Shown piece after piece: positions 56,711 to 64,000 of a stretch of 64,000 bases of DNA (positions within the stretch are counted from its first letter, which is position 1; every line of letters begins with the position of its first letter). Position numbers and translations under genes: made by a program. The notes beneath the pieces are model-generated. The model did not search any database. It was not told the DNA's origin and saw only the letters and a list, made by a program, of their open reading frames with translations. This DNA is from an uncultured Verrucomicrobiota bacterium (GTDB taxonomy: Bacteria > Verrucomicrobiota > Kiritimatiellia > CAIVKH01): assembly GCA_937996795.1 (NCBI GenBank), contig CALKUH010000040.1, positions 62,001 to 126,000 on the forward strand, in the 5' to 3' direction.

Positions 56711-58028
56711 ACGACCACGAAACCCGGTGTTCATCCAGAATTTCATCATTCAGGTTGGATTCTTCATACGAGTAATCGTAGGCAAGGGTGCGCATCAACC
56801 TGCGAGAAAGCGCAGCCTCATGCTTAAGATTGAAATCGTAGGTGAGAATATTTTCTGTTTCGCCGTCCGGCGGCTTTGAGATTTCATACCCGGCGCCAAA
56901 ACGAGCCGAGAGGTTAAAAATGAACAAGTCGCTTTTGTTGAGAGAATAATCAAAACGTGTGGTATCCGTTTCCGCCGTACTCCCCAAGGTCTCTCGGGGT
57001 TCGCGAGTAGCACTAAACTGCTGGCTCAAGGACCAGCTAATGTCGTGATCAATTCTTGCGCCGTACGTAAATCGAATGTCGTCATCTTCGGGATTGTCTT
57101 CGTATGAATAAAGGGCGTTCCACGCCAAGCGCAAACGACTGTTGAATTCAATGTCATCCCGCAGGGCGAAATCGTGAATTGGTTCCCACTCACCTTCTTT
57201 TTCGTCGGTATCTTCTTTTTCGACGCCAAGTGAATAGGTTAACTCGGGGCGCTTAATAATCCGCACTCCCCAGTCGAGCGTTATTCGTTCAGTTTCCTTC
57301 CACTCGGGATCATCGTCTGGGATGTTCACCCGCTCCGTGCGCTTGCGTTCATAATCGTAAATCAAAGTCAGATTTTCCCGCACCTTCCAGCCCGCATCCC
57401 AGGAAACCGTCGTGAGGTCCTCATCCGTGCTCTTGAACTCTTCCTTCTCATAGCGCCGGCGCTCGAACATATACTCCGCACCTGCGCTAAAGGGGCCACC
57501 TTTCCACCCGGCGCCCACTTTGTAATCCGTCCGCTGTTGCGGATTGCGTGTTTTCGAGCTCTGCCCGGCGGGCAGCGCCACATCCGTGGCGGATTGAGAC
57601 GTCTTCTCCCATCCGGCCGCGCCGTAAACGGTGAGGTAGCGGAGCTCCGTTTCCGATTCGAGCCGGACACGCCCGAACGGCGCTTCCGAGTTATCCAGAT
57701 CATCACGGACAAAATGTTTTTCCACCGCCACGCCCGTATCCAGGCGCAACGTCGTGGAGGGCGACACGTCGGCGGCGGAAACGAGGTCCAGGGCAAGGAT
57801 GAGGTAGTAGTCCTCCCGCTCTTCCGTGGCATCCGACTCCCGCTCCCGCTCCACATTCGTCGTATACACCGCCTCCAAGGTGCTGACCGCAGTGAAGTCG
57901 AAGGGGCCGACACGAAGAAATTGCGCCACCGCAGGCGCCGGGAACGCCACGCCCGACGACAGGAATACCGCCAGCAGAAGGCGAACCCAGCGCGGGAGCG
58001 CAGCCCAATATGTGGTCAACCGGATCAA
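56694..58028 (-). CDS. Predicted outer-membrane beta-barrel protein
   Basis: A 444-residue exported protein with signal peptide (WVRLLLAVFLSSGVAFPAPA, cleavage after AVA). The mature part is rich in alternating hydrophobic strands ending in aromatic residues and finishes VSWSYEYTF, the typical C-terminal Phe of outer-membrane proteins. No domain name can be given. It is the first gene of the minus-strand export run, and its product could be the outer-membrane component that guides or anchors the glycan. It resembles the large barrel proteins encoded before Wza/Wzc in other bacterial EPS clusters. Confidence 0.7.
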   Translation of the reverse strand: MIRLTTYWAALPRWVRLLLAVFLSSGVAFPAPAVAQFLRVGPFDFTAVSTLEAVYTTNVERERESDATEEREDYYLILALDLVSAADVSPSTTLRLDTGVAVEKHFVRDDLDNSEAPFGRVRLESETELRYLTVYGAAGWEKTSQSATDVALPAGQSSKTRNPQQRTDYKVGAGWKGGPFSAGAEYMFERRRYEKEEFKSTDEDLTTVSWDAGWKVRENLTLIYDYERKRTERVNIPDDDPEWKETERITLDWGVRIIKRPELTYSLGVEKEDTDEKEGEWEPIHDFALRDDIEFNSRLRLAWNALYSYEDNPEDDDIRFTYGARIDHDISWSLSQQFSATREPRETLGSTAETDTTRFDYSLNKSDLFIFNLSARFGAGYEISKPPDGETENILTYDFNLKHEAALSRRLMRTLAYDYSYEESNLNDEILDEHRVSWSYEYTF

Positions 58029-58078
58029 GAGATATAACGCCTTCCAATGTCACGAGGACACGGGTGGGCAGGATGGAA

Positions 58079-58103
58079 ACGGCTCATGCCGCGACCGAGC
58101 CGT
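58079..58103 (-). terminator. Possible Rho-independent terminator after the small lipoprotein
   Basis: ACGGCTC at 58079-58085 pairs exactly with GAGCCGT at 58097-58103 around an 11-base loop. On the minus strand the hairpin lies 18 bases after the lipoprotein stop, but only three Ts follow it, so termination would be weak. It could separate the lipoprotein gene from the barrel gene. Confidence 0.4.
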
Positions 58104-58120
58104 CCGAACCAGCACATGAA

Positions 58121-58465
58121 TCAGCGGGCCTGCTTGATCGCCTTGTACTCTTCGACAGGCACGTTCTGGCCGCCCTTCCCGGCGAAATCGCCCGGCTCGC
58201 CCCACTGCACCACCCGGTCGTTCTCGAAAAACACCCAATAGTCCTTCGGGCGCACGGAAACGCCGGACAGGTATTCCCATACCTGCTGGGTCTGGCCGTC
58301 CTCGTAGACTTTTGCCGCACGGATGGTCGTGGGCGAGCCCAACTCGTCCTGCACCTCTTCCGGCGTCATGCCCAAACGGAGTTTTTTAATTTTGCCGGAC
58401 GGAGTTCCACACCCCACCAGCGACAACGCGATCCCGGCAACGAGCAAAATGTATCCCACCTTCAC
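58121..58465 (-). CDS. Small lipoprotein with a BamE/SmpA-like fold
   Basis: A 114-residue exported protein. The signal VKVGYILLVAGIALSLVGC ends in a lipobox with the acylated cysteine at residue 19. The core IKKLRLGMTPEEVQDELGSP with VWEYL is typical of the SmpA/OmlA (BamE) fold, a small protein that helps outer-membrane assembly. The GTG start has AAAGGAG seven bases before it, a strong ribosome site; this decides it against the longer open frame. It precedes the barrel gene and may help that protein fold, but BamE-like proteins are widespread. Confidence 0.78.
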   Translation of the reverse strand: MKVGYILLVAGIALSLVGCGTPSGKIKKLRLGMTPEEVQDELGSPTTIRAAKVYEDGQTQQVWEYLSGVSVRPKDYWVFFENDRVVQWGEPGDFAGKGGQNVPVEEYKAIKQAR

Positions 58466-58635
58466 GTCTCGGCTCCTTTCAGGCACCCTGACCATTGGCG
58501 GTAATGATTGGCAGAAGAGCGCAAACCGGGCAAGCGCAAATCCTGCAAGTAACACGCTTCTCACAAAGGAACTCGCTTAGAATAAACAGAATCCGGCCTT
58601 GCCCTGCCCGCCCGTTCGGGGTATCTAAATTCGCG

Positions 58636-59841
58636 GTGGGGTCTGTCTTGAAAAAACCAGTTCGAATCGTATTGCTGGCGCTGGCGGTCGCGGGCATAGC
58701 CTGTGCGACCTTCATCGGCTTGCGCACGAAACGCCTGTACCACATGGCCGTGGACTGGCGCGAATCGGTTCGCTACCTCATCGAAAATGGCGGGACCATC
58801 GGCGAGGTGCCCGCGTCGGATGCCTTTGAGGACAGCTACCTGGAAGCGGTCTTCGGGGCCGACCCCGAGCTGCTCAGCAAGTTGAGGGGCGTCATCTCCA
58901 AGGGCCTGGCCGAAGATCCCTCGTTGAGCCTGGGGGAAGTGGCCGCGATGATCGTCACGTACCACAAAAACGGCGACAACCGGGTCGAGGATGTCGTGGC
59001 CCACGTCATCGGCGGATTCCCGCTCGGCCAGCGCAAGCCCGGATTCCACCGCGACGGCTTCTTTGCCGGCCAAATCGACCGGAACCTGTGGAACACGGGC
59101 AACAGCATGATCGCCTTCCTCGGGCGCGACATCGTGTTGTTTGCGGACGAAAGCGTCGCCAACGCGCAGCAGAACATGATGGAGGCGGTGCTCACGGGCG
59201 ACATCCTGCCGCTGGTGTCGATGATCCAGAACCGCCCGATGTATTACACCGCGGTCTTCCCCGATCCGCGCCGCGTCGTGCCGCCCCAGCTCCGCCCGCA
59301 CGTGCAGGCGTTTATCTTCAAGGGACATCTGGCTCCCTACGAGGGTTCGTATGACGTGACGGTCCTCACGCCAAATGAAGCCTCCGCCAGCTACGCCCTC
59401 TCCATGATTTACGACATGAAGCTGGCCGCGCAGATTGCGCTGCAGGGCCGCTTCCACGGCGTGGTCCGGCAGGAAGCGTGGGGCCCGCACATCCCGGTCT
59501 GGTGGGCGCATGAAATGGTTCACAACATGCAGCGGATGTCGCTCGAAAAAGAGCAGAACCTCGTCCGGCTGCGCCTCGACTTTGAACGCGTCATGGTCAA
59601 CGCCACGCTCAAATCCCTCGAGCGCATGGGACGCGACCTCTGGCAGATGCGCGGCAGCCTCGACGAAAAACTCGACCCCCGTCTCGTGGATGCCCGCATG
59701 AAGTCGGCCAAGCCGCTCCACTACTGGACGGATGAGCATCGGTGGGGTCCCGATTGGCCCATTGCGGCGCCGTCCAACGTAACCGAGAACGCTGCCGACA
59801 CGCCGACCGAGGCGCCCGCCGTTTCGCCGCCCGCGCCCTGA
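58636..59841 (+). CDS. Membrane-anchored protein of unknown function with an HExxH motif
   Basis: About 401 residues. After the GTG the segment VRIVLLALAVAGIACATFIGL forms one N-terminal membrane helix; the rest looks soluble and periplasmic. HEMVH (H292-H296, 59509-59523) has the form of a zinc-metalloprotease site in the context WWAHEMVHNM. No family is recognised. The tail is a low-complexity Pro/Ala/Glu stretch. A TTG at 58648 is an alternative start, preceded by GGTGGGG. It is transcribed divergently from the lipoprotein gene. Confidence 0.7.
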   Translation: MGSVLKKPVRIVLLALAVAGIACATFIGLRTKRLYHMAVDWRESVRYLIENGGTIGEVPASDAFEDSYLEAVFGADPELLSKLRGVISKGLAEDPSLSLGEVAAMIVTYHKNGDNRVEDVVAHVIGGFPLGQRKPGFHRDGFFAGQIDRNLWNTGNSMIAFLGRDIVLFADESVANAQQNMMEAVLTGDILPLVSMIQNRPMYYTAVFPDPRRVVPPQLRPHVQAFIFKGHLAPYEGSYDVTVLTPNEASASYALSMIYDMKLAAQIALQGRFHGVVRQEAWGPHIPVWWAHEMVHNMQRMSLEKEQNLVRLRLDFERVMVNATLKSLERMGRDLWQMRGSLDEKLDPRLVDARMKSAKPLHYWTDEHRWGPDWPIAAPSNVTENAADTPTEAPAVSPPAP

Positions 59842-59873
59842 GTCCGATCCCGGCGCTCACGCAGTTCTCATCA

Positions 59874-59901
59874 TTCCCGACCGCTTTTCACGCGTTATAC
59901 T
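59874..59901 (+). promoter_or_regulatory. Candidate promoter of the propeller gene pair
   Basis: TTCCCG at 59874-59879 and TATACT at 59896-59901 are 16 bases apart; the -10 element is a close match to consensus. Transcription would start near 59908, leaving about 120 bases before the ATG at 60030. Confidence 0.4.
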
Positions 59902-60029
59902 GTATTGCCTAAGCCCCGGAACCTCGCTTAGTATGCGGGCAGTTTTTGCAGGGCGCATCCGGTATGCTGCCCGCTGGTGGGGACATGGGATTCATTTTTT
60001 GCAACATTTCAGCGCGTCTCCGGAAAAGG

Positions 60030-61355
60030 ATGACTGCCTGGACCAGGGGCGCATGCGTGCCACTCTGGTTGTTGCTCTCCGCCACATCGGCCACCGCACT
60101 CGAATTCAATTTGCGGCAACTCGCAGAAGATCAGCTTATTAACCGCGACGCCGTGGTCAGCGAAACCGGTGTCGCCGTCTGGACGCAGTTCAATACGAAC
60201 GACCCAACCGCCGTCGGAGCGGACATCGTCATCCAGCGCGGCAGCGAGCGCTTCAATCTCACGGGCGAAGCGAAAGCGCTTTTCTACGGCAATGCCAAGC
60301 CTGTCGTGGAAAGCAACAGCATCGTCTGGATCGCGAACTATCGCGATTTTTCCGGCGGGCCCTCCTGGGTGCTGCGTGAAGTCCCCTCCCGCGACGAAGG
60401 TGCGGAGGAAATTCCCGCCCTGTACAAAGTGGACGTCAGCGAAGGCGGAGAGCAGCGCTTCGTAAACATTGCCGACACCACGGGCCGCGTTGAAGTCGTC
60501 ACCAACGAGACGGGCATCGTCACCACGAACTATTACCCCGCGCCCGCGCCGCAAGACCAGTTGCGCCGAATGCCCACCGGCGATACGGAAATTAATTTCT
60601 GGCCCGGAACAGGCGAAGTCGTCCGCGTAACCATCGACACGCGCAACGACTTTTTCCCCAGCTTCTCCGGCCGCCTCATTTCCTGGCAGAAGGCCAAGGG
60701 CTTCCCCTTCGGCTGGGAAATCATGGTCTGGGATGATGGCGTCACCAAGCAGCTCACCACCAATTTCTACTACGACATGGCGCCCAAGGTGCAGGGCCGA
60801 CAAATGGTGTGGTACGGGTGGGACGGCTACGATTTCGAAATTTTCCTCTACGACGCCGAAGCGGAATCCATCACCCAAATCACCAGCAACCGGTACGACG
60901 ACGTCTCCCCGGTCCTCTGGGGCGGTCAAATCGCGTGGGAGGGCTATCCGGCGGTGGAAGCGGATGTCTATCTGTATCGCGACGGGCAAATCGCGAAAAT
61001 CAGCGACAACGTCGAGGATGACATCAATCCCCGCATCTGGAATGGCCAGGTCGTCTGGCAGTCATTCGACGGCGATGATTTTGAAATCTACCACTTCGAC
61101 GGGACCAAAACCGTGAAGGTGACCGCCAACACGTACGACGACACTAACCCGGACATCCGCGACGGCCTGATCACGTGGATGGGTTACGAAGGCAACTGGG
61201 ACGCCGAGATCTTCGCGTGGGATGGCACGGGCCAGCCCGTCCAACTCACCTCCAATGAGGAGGAAGATCGAGACCCTCGCACCGCGGGCGGACGCATTGT
61301 CTGGACGGTCGACCGCGAAGGCCGATCCCAAGTCTGGATCGCCGAACCGAAATGA
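60030..61355 (+). CDS. Secreted TolB-like beta-propeller protein
   Basis: About 441 residues, with a signal peptide (TRGACVPLWLLLSATSATAL). The body contains six similar units, each ending in a tryptophan strand: FSGRLISWQKAKG, VQGRQMVWYGWDGYDFEI, WGGQIAWEGYPAVEADVYLY, WNGQVVWQSFDGDDFEIYHF, RDGLITWMGYEGNWDAEI, AGGRIVWTVDREGRSQVW. The period is about 48 residues. The fold should be a propeller like TolB, used for protein or polysaccharide binding. The start at 60030 follows a GGAAAAGG. It overlaps the next gene by 4 bp. Confidence 0.7.
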   Translation: MTAWTRGACVPLWLLLSATSATALEFNLRQLAEDQLINRDAVVSETGVAVWTQFNTNDPTAVGADIVIQRGSERFNLTGEAKALFYGNAKPVVESNSIVWIANYRDFSGGPSWVLREVPSRDEGAEEIPALYKVDVSEGGEQRFVNIADTTGRVEVVTNETGIVTTNYYPAPAPQDQLRRMPTGDTEINFWPGTGEVVRVTIDTRNDFFPSFSGRLISWQKAKGFPFGWEIMVWDDGVTKQLTTNFYYDMAPKVQGRQMVWYGWDGYDFEIFLYDAEAESITQITSNRYDDVSPVLWGGQIAWEGYPAVEADVYLYRDGQIAKISDNVEDDINPRIWNGQVVWQSFDGDDFEIYHFDGTKTVKVTANTYDDTNPDIRDGLITWMGYEGNWDAEIFAWDGTGQPVQLTSNEEEDRDPRTAGGRIVWTVDREGRSQVWIAEPK

Positions 61356-62041
61356 ACGTAACCGCTCGAGCGGCGCGTCGTTTTTCGTGTGCCGCCATGC
61401 TGTTCGCCGTTTCGATGGCGCCGCCGCTCAGCGCAGCCGATACCCCCCAGGTCGTACAGCTCCATATTCCCGAGGGGCGCGTTCTCCTCCAGCCCGTCCT
61501 CTCCGACCGGCGCCTCGACGGCGAATTGGGCCGGCAACTCGCGCGCGTCGCCGAACGAATCGCCATCCAGGAGCCCGGCGCCGGACCACTCACGACACTC
61601 CGCAAGGACAACGAGGGACGCTGGGTGGACACCGCGGGCGCCCCGTATCAGAAACCCCTGCCTCCGGGTCACGGCCTCGTCGTCACACGCACGGAGACCG
61701 GCGCCGCCTCGGTCACCTTCACCGGACTCCCCTCCCGCGTCGCGTGCGTGATTGCGGAGGGCCGCAACCTGATCGGCTCCTCCTCCACCCTTCCCGTCTC
61801 CTTGCAACAGGCGGTCACCTCCGCCACACCCGATGCCATTGCGGCGTCCTACGATGAACAGAAAGCGGATTGCATCGACCTCCTGAACGACGACGGATCC
61901 TGGCAGCGGTTGATCCGGACACCCGACCAGGGCTGGCTGGACCTGCGCACCTTCACCCCCGCCGCCCAACTCCTCCAACCCGGACGTGCCTTCTACTACA
62001 TCCGGCAACCCGGCCGGGGCCCGCTGGTCCTGGACTTCTGA
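61352..62041 (+). CDS. Hypothetical secreted protein
   Basis: A 229-residue protein with signal peptide (FSCAAMLFAVSMAPPLSA) and no recognised domain. Segments of note are LHIPEGRVLLQPVL, PGHGLVVTRTE and PGRAFYYIRQPGRGPLVLDF at the end, which recall the Ig-like or beta-sandwich domains of autotransporter-type passengers (PGRAFWY patterns). Its ATG overlaps the propeller stop, so the two are likely partners in the periplasm. It converges with the ComM gene six bases on. Confidence 0.6.
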   Translation: MNVTARAARRFSCAAMLFAVSMAPPLSAADTPQVVQLHIPEGRVLLQPVLSDRRLDGELGRQLARVAERIAIQEPGAGPLTTLRKDNEGRWVDTAGAPYQKPLPPGHGLVVTRTETGAASVTFTGLPSRVACVIAEGRNLIGSSSTLPVSLQQAVTSATPDAIAASYDEQKADCIDLLNDDGSWQRLIRTPDQGWLDLRTFTPAAQLLQPGRAFYYIRQPGRGPLVLDF

Positions 62042-62047
62042 CCGCCT

Positions 62048-63583
62048 CTACAACTGCCACTGGCGGTCGAGCGCCCGGTACTGCAGCGCCTCGGAGATGT
62101 GCGCGGTCTGGATGTCCTCGGCCCCGGACAGGTCGGCGATCGTGCGCGCGACCTTCAGGATGCGGTCGTAGGCGCGGGCGCTGAAATTCAACTCGTGCAG
62201 CGCCATCTTCAACATGTCCTGCGCCTCCGTCCCGAGCTTCGCATACCGTTGCACTTCCTTCGCCCGCATCGCGGCATTGCAGTTCACGCGGGGATTCCCC
62301 CCGAAACGCGCCTGCTGCACCTGCCGCGCGCGGATGACCCGCTCGCGGATCAACGACGACGACTCGCCCTTCGCCTCCGACGCGAGGTCGTGATACTTCA
62401 CCGCCGGCACTTCCACATGGATGTCGATGCGATCCAGCAGCGGACCCGAAATCTTCGCGCGATACCGCTGGATCTGGATCGGCGAGCAGCGGCATTCGCG
62501 CTTTGAGTCGCCATAGTACCCGCACGGGCATGGATTCATCGCCGCCACCAGCATGAAGCGGCACGGGAACGTCAGGCTCGCCGCCGCGCGCGCAATCGTC
62601 ACCTGCCCGTCCTCCAGCGGCTGCCGCATCACCTCCAACACATTGCGGTGGAACTCCGGCAGCTCGTCGAGAAACAACACGCCGTGATGCGCCAGGCTGA
62701 CCTCGCCCGGCATCGGATGCGTGCCTCCGCCCAGCAGGCCCGCGTCTGAAATCGTGTGATGCGGTGAGCGGAACGGACGCCGCGCCACCAGCGCCTGATG
62801 CGGCGGAAGCAAGCCCGCGATGCTGTGAATCTTTGTCGTTTCCAGCGCCTCGTCCAGGCCGAGCGGCGGCAGGATGCTCGGCACGCGCTTCGCCAGCATC
62901 GACTTGCCGGTGCCCGGCGGGCCGATCAACAGCAAATTATGCCCGCCCGCAATCGCGACCTCCACCGCGCGCTTCGCAAACTCCTGCCCCTTGACGTCGG
63001 CGTAGTCCTCCTCGTAGGCGCAGTGCTCCGAAAACTCGCGCGTCACGTCAACCCGGACCGGGGGCACCTCGACCTTCCCCGCCACAAAATCCGCCGCCTC
63101 GCGCAGCGACCGCACCGGATGCACCGCGAGCCCCTCCACCACCGCGGCCTCCTCCACGTTCTCCTGCGGCACAAGAATCGCCGCCCGCCCCTCCTTGCGC
63201 GCCATCAGCGCCATCGGCAGGACACCGCGCACACGCCGCACCTCGCCGCTCAACGCCAGCTCGCCAACGACCACGAATTTTTCCAGCGGCGCGGCCGGAA
63301 TCGCATCCGTCGCCGCCAGCATGCCCAGTGCAATCGGCAGGTCGAAACTGGGGCCCTCTTTTTTTACGTCCGCCGGAGCGAGATTAACCGTCGTGCGCCC
63401 CAGCGGCGGGGCAAAACCGGAATTGATCAGCGCGGTCCAGACGCGGTCCGTGCTCTCCTTCACCGCGGCATCCGGCAGGCCGACGACAATCACCTTGGGC
63501 TCGCCGCGCCCCGCGTTGACTTCAATTTCAACGGGAAACGCATCCACGCCATAGACCGCGCCGGAATTTACTTTCGCGAGCAA
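62048..63583 (-). CDS. comM: ComM / YifB family AAA+ ATPase
   Basis: A 511-residue protein, close to the 506 residues of E. coli ComM. The start MLAKVNSGAVYGVDAFPVEIEV is the standard ComM N-terminus, with a GGGAGG six bases before a TTG at 63583; the upstream ATG would add 18 residues. The Lon-like chelatase N-domain is followed by LLLIGPPGTGKSMLAKR (Walker A), LFLDELPEF (Walker B), and a Cys4 cluster (NPCPCGYYGDSKRECRC). ComM drives branch migration in natural transformation. It is unrelated to the glycan genes. Confidence 0.95.
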   Translation of the reverse strand: MLAKVNSGAVYGVDAFPVEIEVNAGRGEPKVIVVGLPDAAVKESTDRVWTALINSGFAPPLGRTTVNLAPADVKKEGPSFDLPIALGMLAATDAIPAAPLEKFVVVGELALSGEVRRVRGVLPMALMARKEGRAAILVPQENVEEAAVVEGLAVHPVRSLREAADFVAGKVEVPPVRVDVTREFSEHCAYEEDYADVKGQEFAKRAVEVAIAGGHNLLLIGPPGTGKSMLAKRVPSILPPLGLDEALETTKIHSIAGLLPPHQALVARRPFRSPHHTISDAGLLGGGTHPMPGEVSLAHHGVLFLDELPEFHRNVLEVMRQPLEDGQVTIARAAASLTFPCRFMLVAAMNPCPCGYYGDSKRECRCSPIQIQRYRAKISGPLLDRIDIHVEVPAVKYHDLASEAKGESSSLIRERVIRARQVQQARFGGNPRVNCNAAMRAKEVQRYAKLGTEAQDMLKMALHELNFSARAYDRILKVARTIADLSGAEDIQTAHISEALQYRALDRQWQL

Positions 63584-63650
63584 ACAAAGCCTCCCGTGAT
63601 GGCCTCGATGATACCGGAACATCAGCCCGCGCCACAAGACGGCGCCGCGC

Positions 63651-64000
63651 TCACCCGTAATAATTCTCTTCCTTCACCAGCGTCGGCGGCAGATCCGTCA
63701 CGAACCGCGACGGCGGGAAATACTGCACATCCCCGTCGCGCGACCGGCGCAGCGCCGGCACGCACAGGTACAGCTCGTCCTTCGCCCGCGTCGTCGCGAC
63801 ATAAAACAGGCGCCGCTCCTCGGAATCGCCCTCGCTGTCGTTCATGGAACGCGTGGACGGGAACATGCCGTCCGACAGCCACAACACGAACACCGACGGC
63901 CACTCCAACCCCTTCGCCTGGTGGATCGTGCTCAGGCGGATCGCCTCCGTATGCGACGCGTGCGGGTCGTCCACCTCGGTGTCCAGATTCGTCAGCAGCG
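63651..64000 (-). CDS. UvrD/Rep/PcrA-type DNA helicase, C-terminal part (partial)
   Basis: The final 116 codons run off the right edge of the window. IRLSTIHQAKGLEWPSVFVL is helicase motif V and EERRLFYVATTRAKDELYL motif VI of superfamily-1A helicases. The tail ends near FVTDLPPTLVKEENYYG. The frame remains open to base 64000. It probably encodes a 3'-5' helicase for repair or restart. It lies 67 bp upstream of comM on the same strand. Confidence 0.9.
   Translation of the reverse strand, partial: LLTNLDTEVDDPHASHTEAIRLSTIHQAKGLEWPSVFVLWLSDGMFPSTRSMNDSEGDSEERRLFYVATTRAKDELYLCVPALRRSRDGDVQYFPPSRFVTDLPPTLVKEENYYG

Noticed and set aside
1..64000. tRNA, rRNA, CRISPR arrays, insertion sequences or integrases
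   Set aside because: None was found by reading both strands; the repeats seen are short and no transposase or integrase protein is encoded.

Overview
The window is GC-rich, densely packed bacterial DNA. Almost all of it is a surface-polysaccharide locus read on the minus strand. The cell envelope looks Gram-negative: there is a Wza-type export protein, a predicted outer-membrane barrel, lipoproteins with lipoboxes and ABC O-antigen exporter genes. Gene style and the glycan gene mixture suggest the PVC superphylum, perhaps Kiritimatiellota. That placement is an inference from protein character only; no rRNA or tRNA gene was seen.

Layout from left to right. (1) 1-6.7 kb: tail of a plus-strand gene, an FAD-dependent amine-oxidase/UGM-like protein, two small-protein plus nucleotidyltransferase modules, and rfbG-rfbF plus an epimerase/reductase for a CDP-6-deoxyhexose. 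A lone plus-strand glycosyltransferase lies among them. (2) 6.8-23.8 kb: glycosyltransferases (GT2, GT4, GT9, a GT32-like protein and a capsule-synthesis-like protein) and methyltransferases. This part also holds a WecE/WecD pair for Fuc4NAc-type sugar synthesis, an MBOAT/SGNH O-acetylation pair and a lipoprotein beta-propeller. One FkbM-type methyltransferase gene here is interrupted by an in-frame TGA. (3) 23.8-35.0 kb: an unusual cassette. It encodes an AAC(3)-like/M28-like fusion, a methyltransferase, an acyl carrier protein, a cyclase-family hydrolase, a left-handed beta-helix acetyltransferase, a VOC protein, an AMP-forming ligase, an unrecognised 760-residue protein, and a glutamate-dehydrogenase homologue lacking its catalytic lysine. 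(4) 35.0-42.3 kb: a full pseudaminic-acid pathway (PseB, PseC, PseF-type fused to an aldo/keto reductase, an SDR, PseG fused to PseH, PseI). (5) 42.3-45.9 kb: Wzt/Wzm ABC exporter and an O-antigen ligase/polymerase. (6) 46.0-46.5 kb: a GbsR/MarR-type regulator with a palindromic operator at its start. (7) 46.6-58.0 kb: a GT-C transferase, two related GT2 proteins (one fused to a methyltransferase), a FkbM methyltransferase, an RfaH/UpxY-like antiterminator, a polyprenyl-phosphate sugar transferase, Wzc-like tyrosine kinase, Wza-like exporter and an outer-membrane barrel. (8) 58.1-64 kb: a small lipoprotein, a membrane-anchored protein with an HExxH motif, a secreted beta-propeller plus partner, ComM/YifB ATPase and the 3' end of a UvrD/PcrA-type helicase.

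Taken together, the locus can make CMP-pseudaminic acid, probably decorated by the adjoining acyl-activating cassette. It can also make an amino-deoxyhexose of the Fuc4NAc type and a CDP-linked deoxysugar. Many glycosyl- and methyltransferases would assemble and tailor the glycan, which would be exported by Wzm/Wzt and/or Wza/Wzc. Genes mostly overlap by 4 bp (ATGA or GTGA) or lie a few bases apart, so they form long translationally coupled transcripts, plausibly helped by the NusG paralogue.

The most novel part is the 23.8-35.0 kb cassette between the Pse genes and the glycosyltransferases. No natural product or modification pathway known to me has this exact set.
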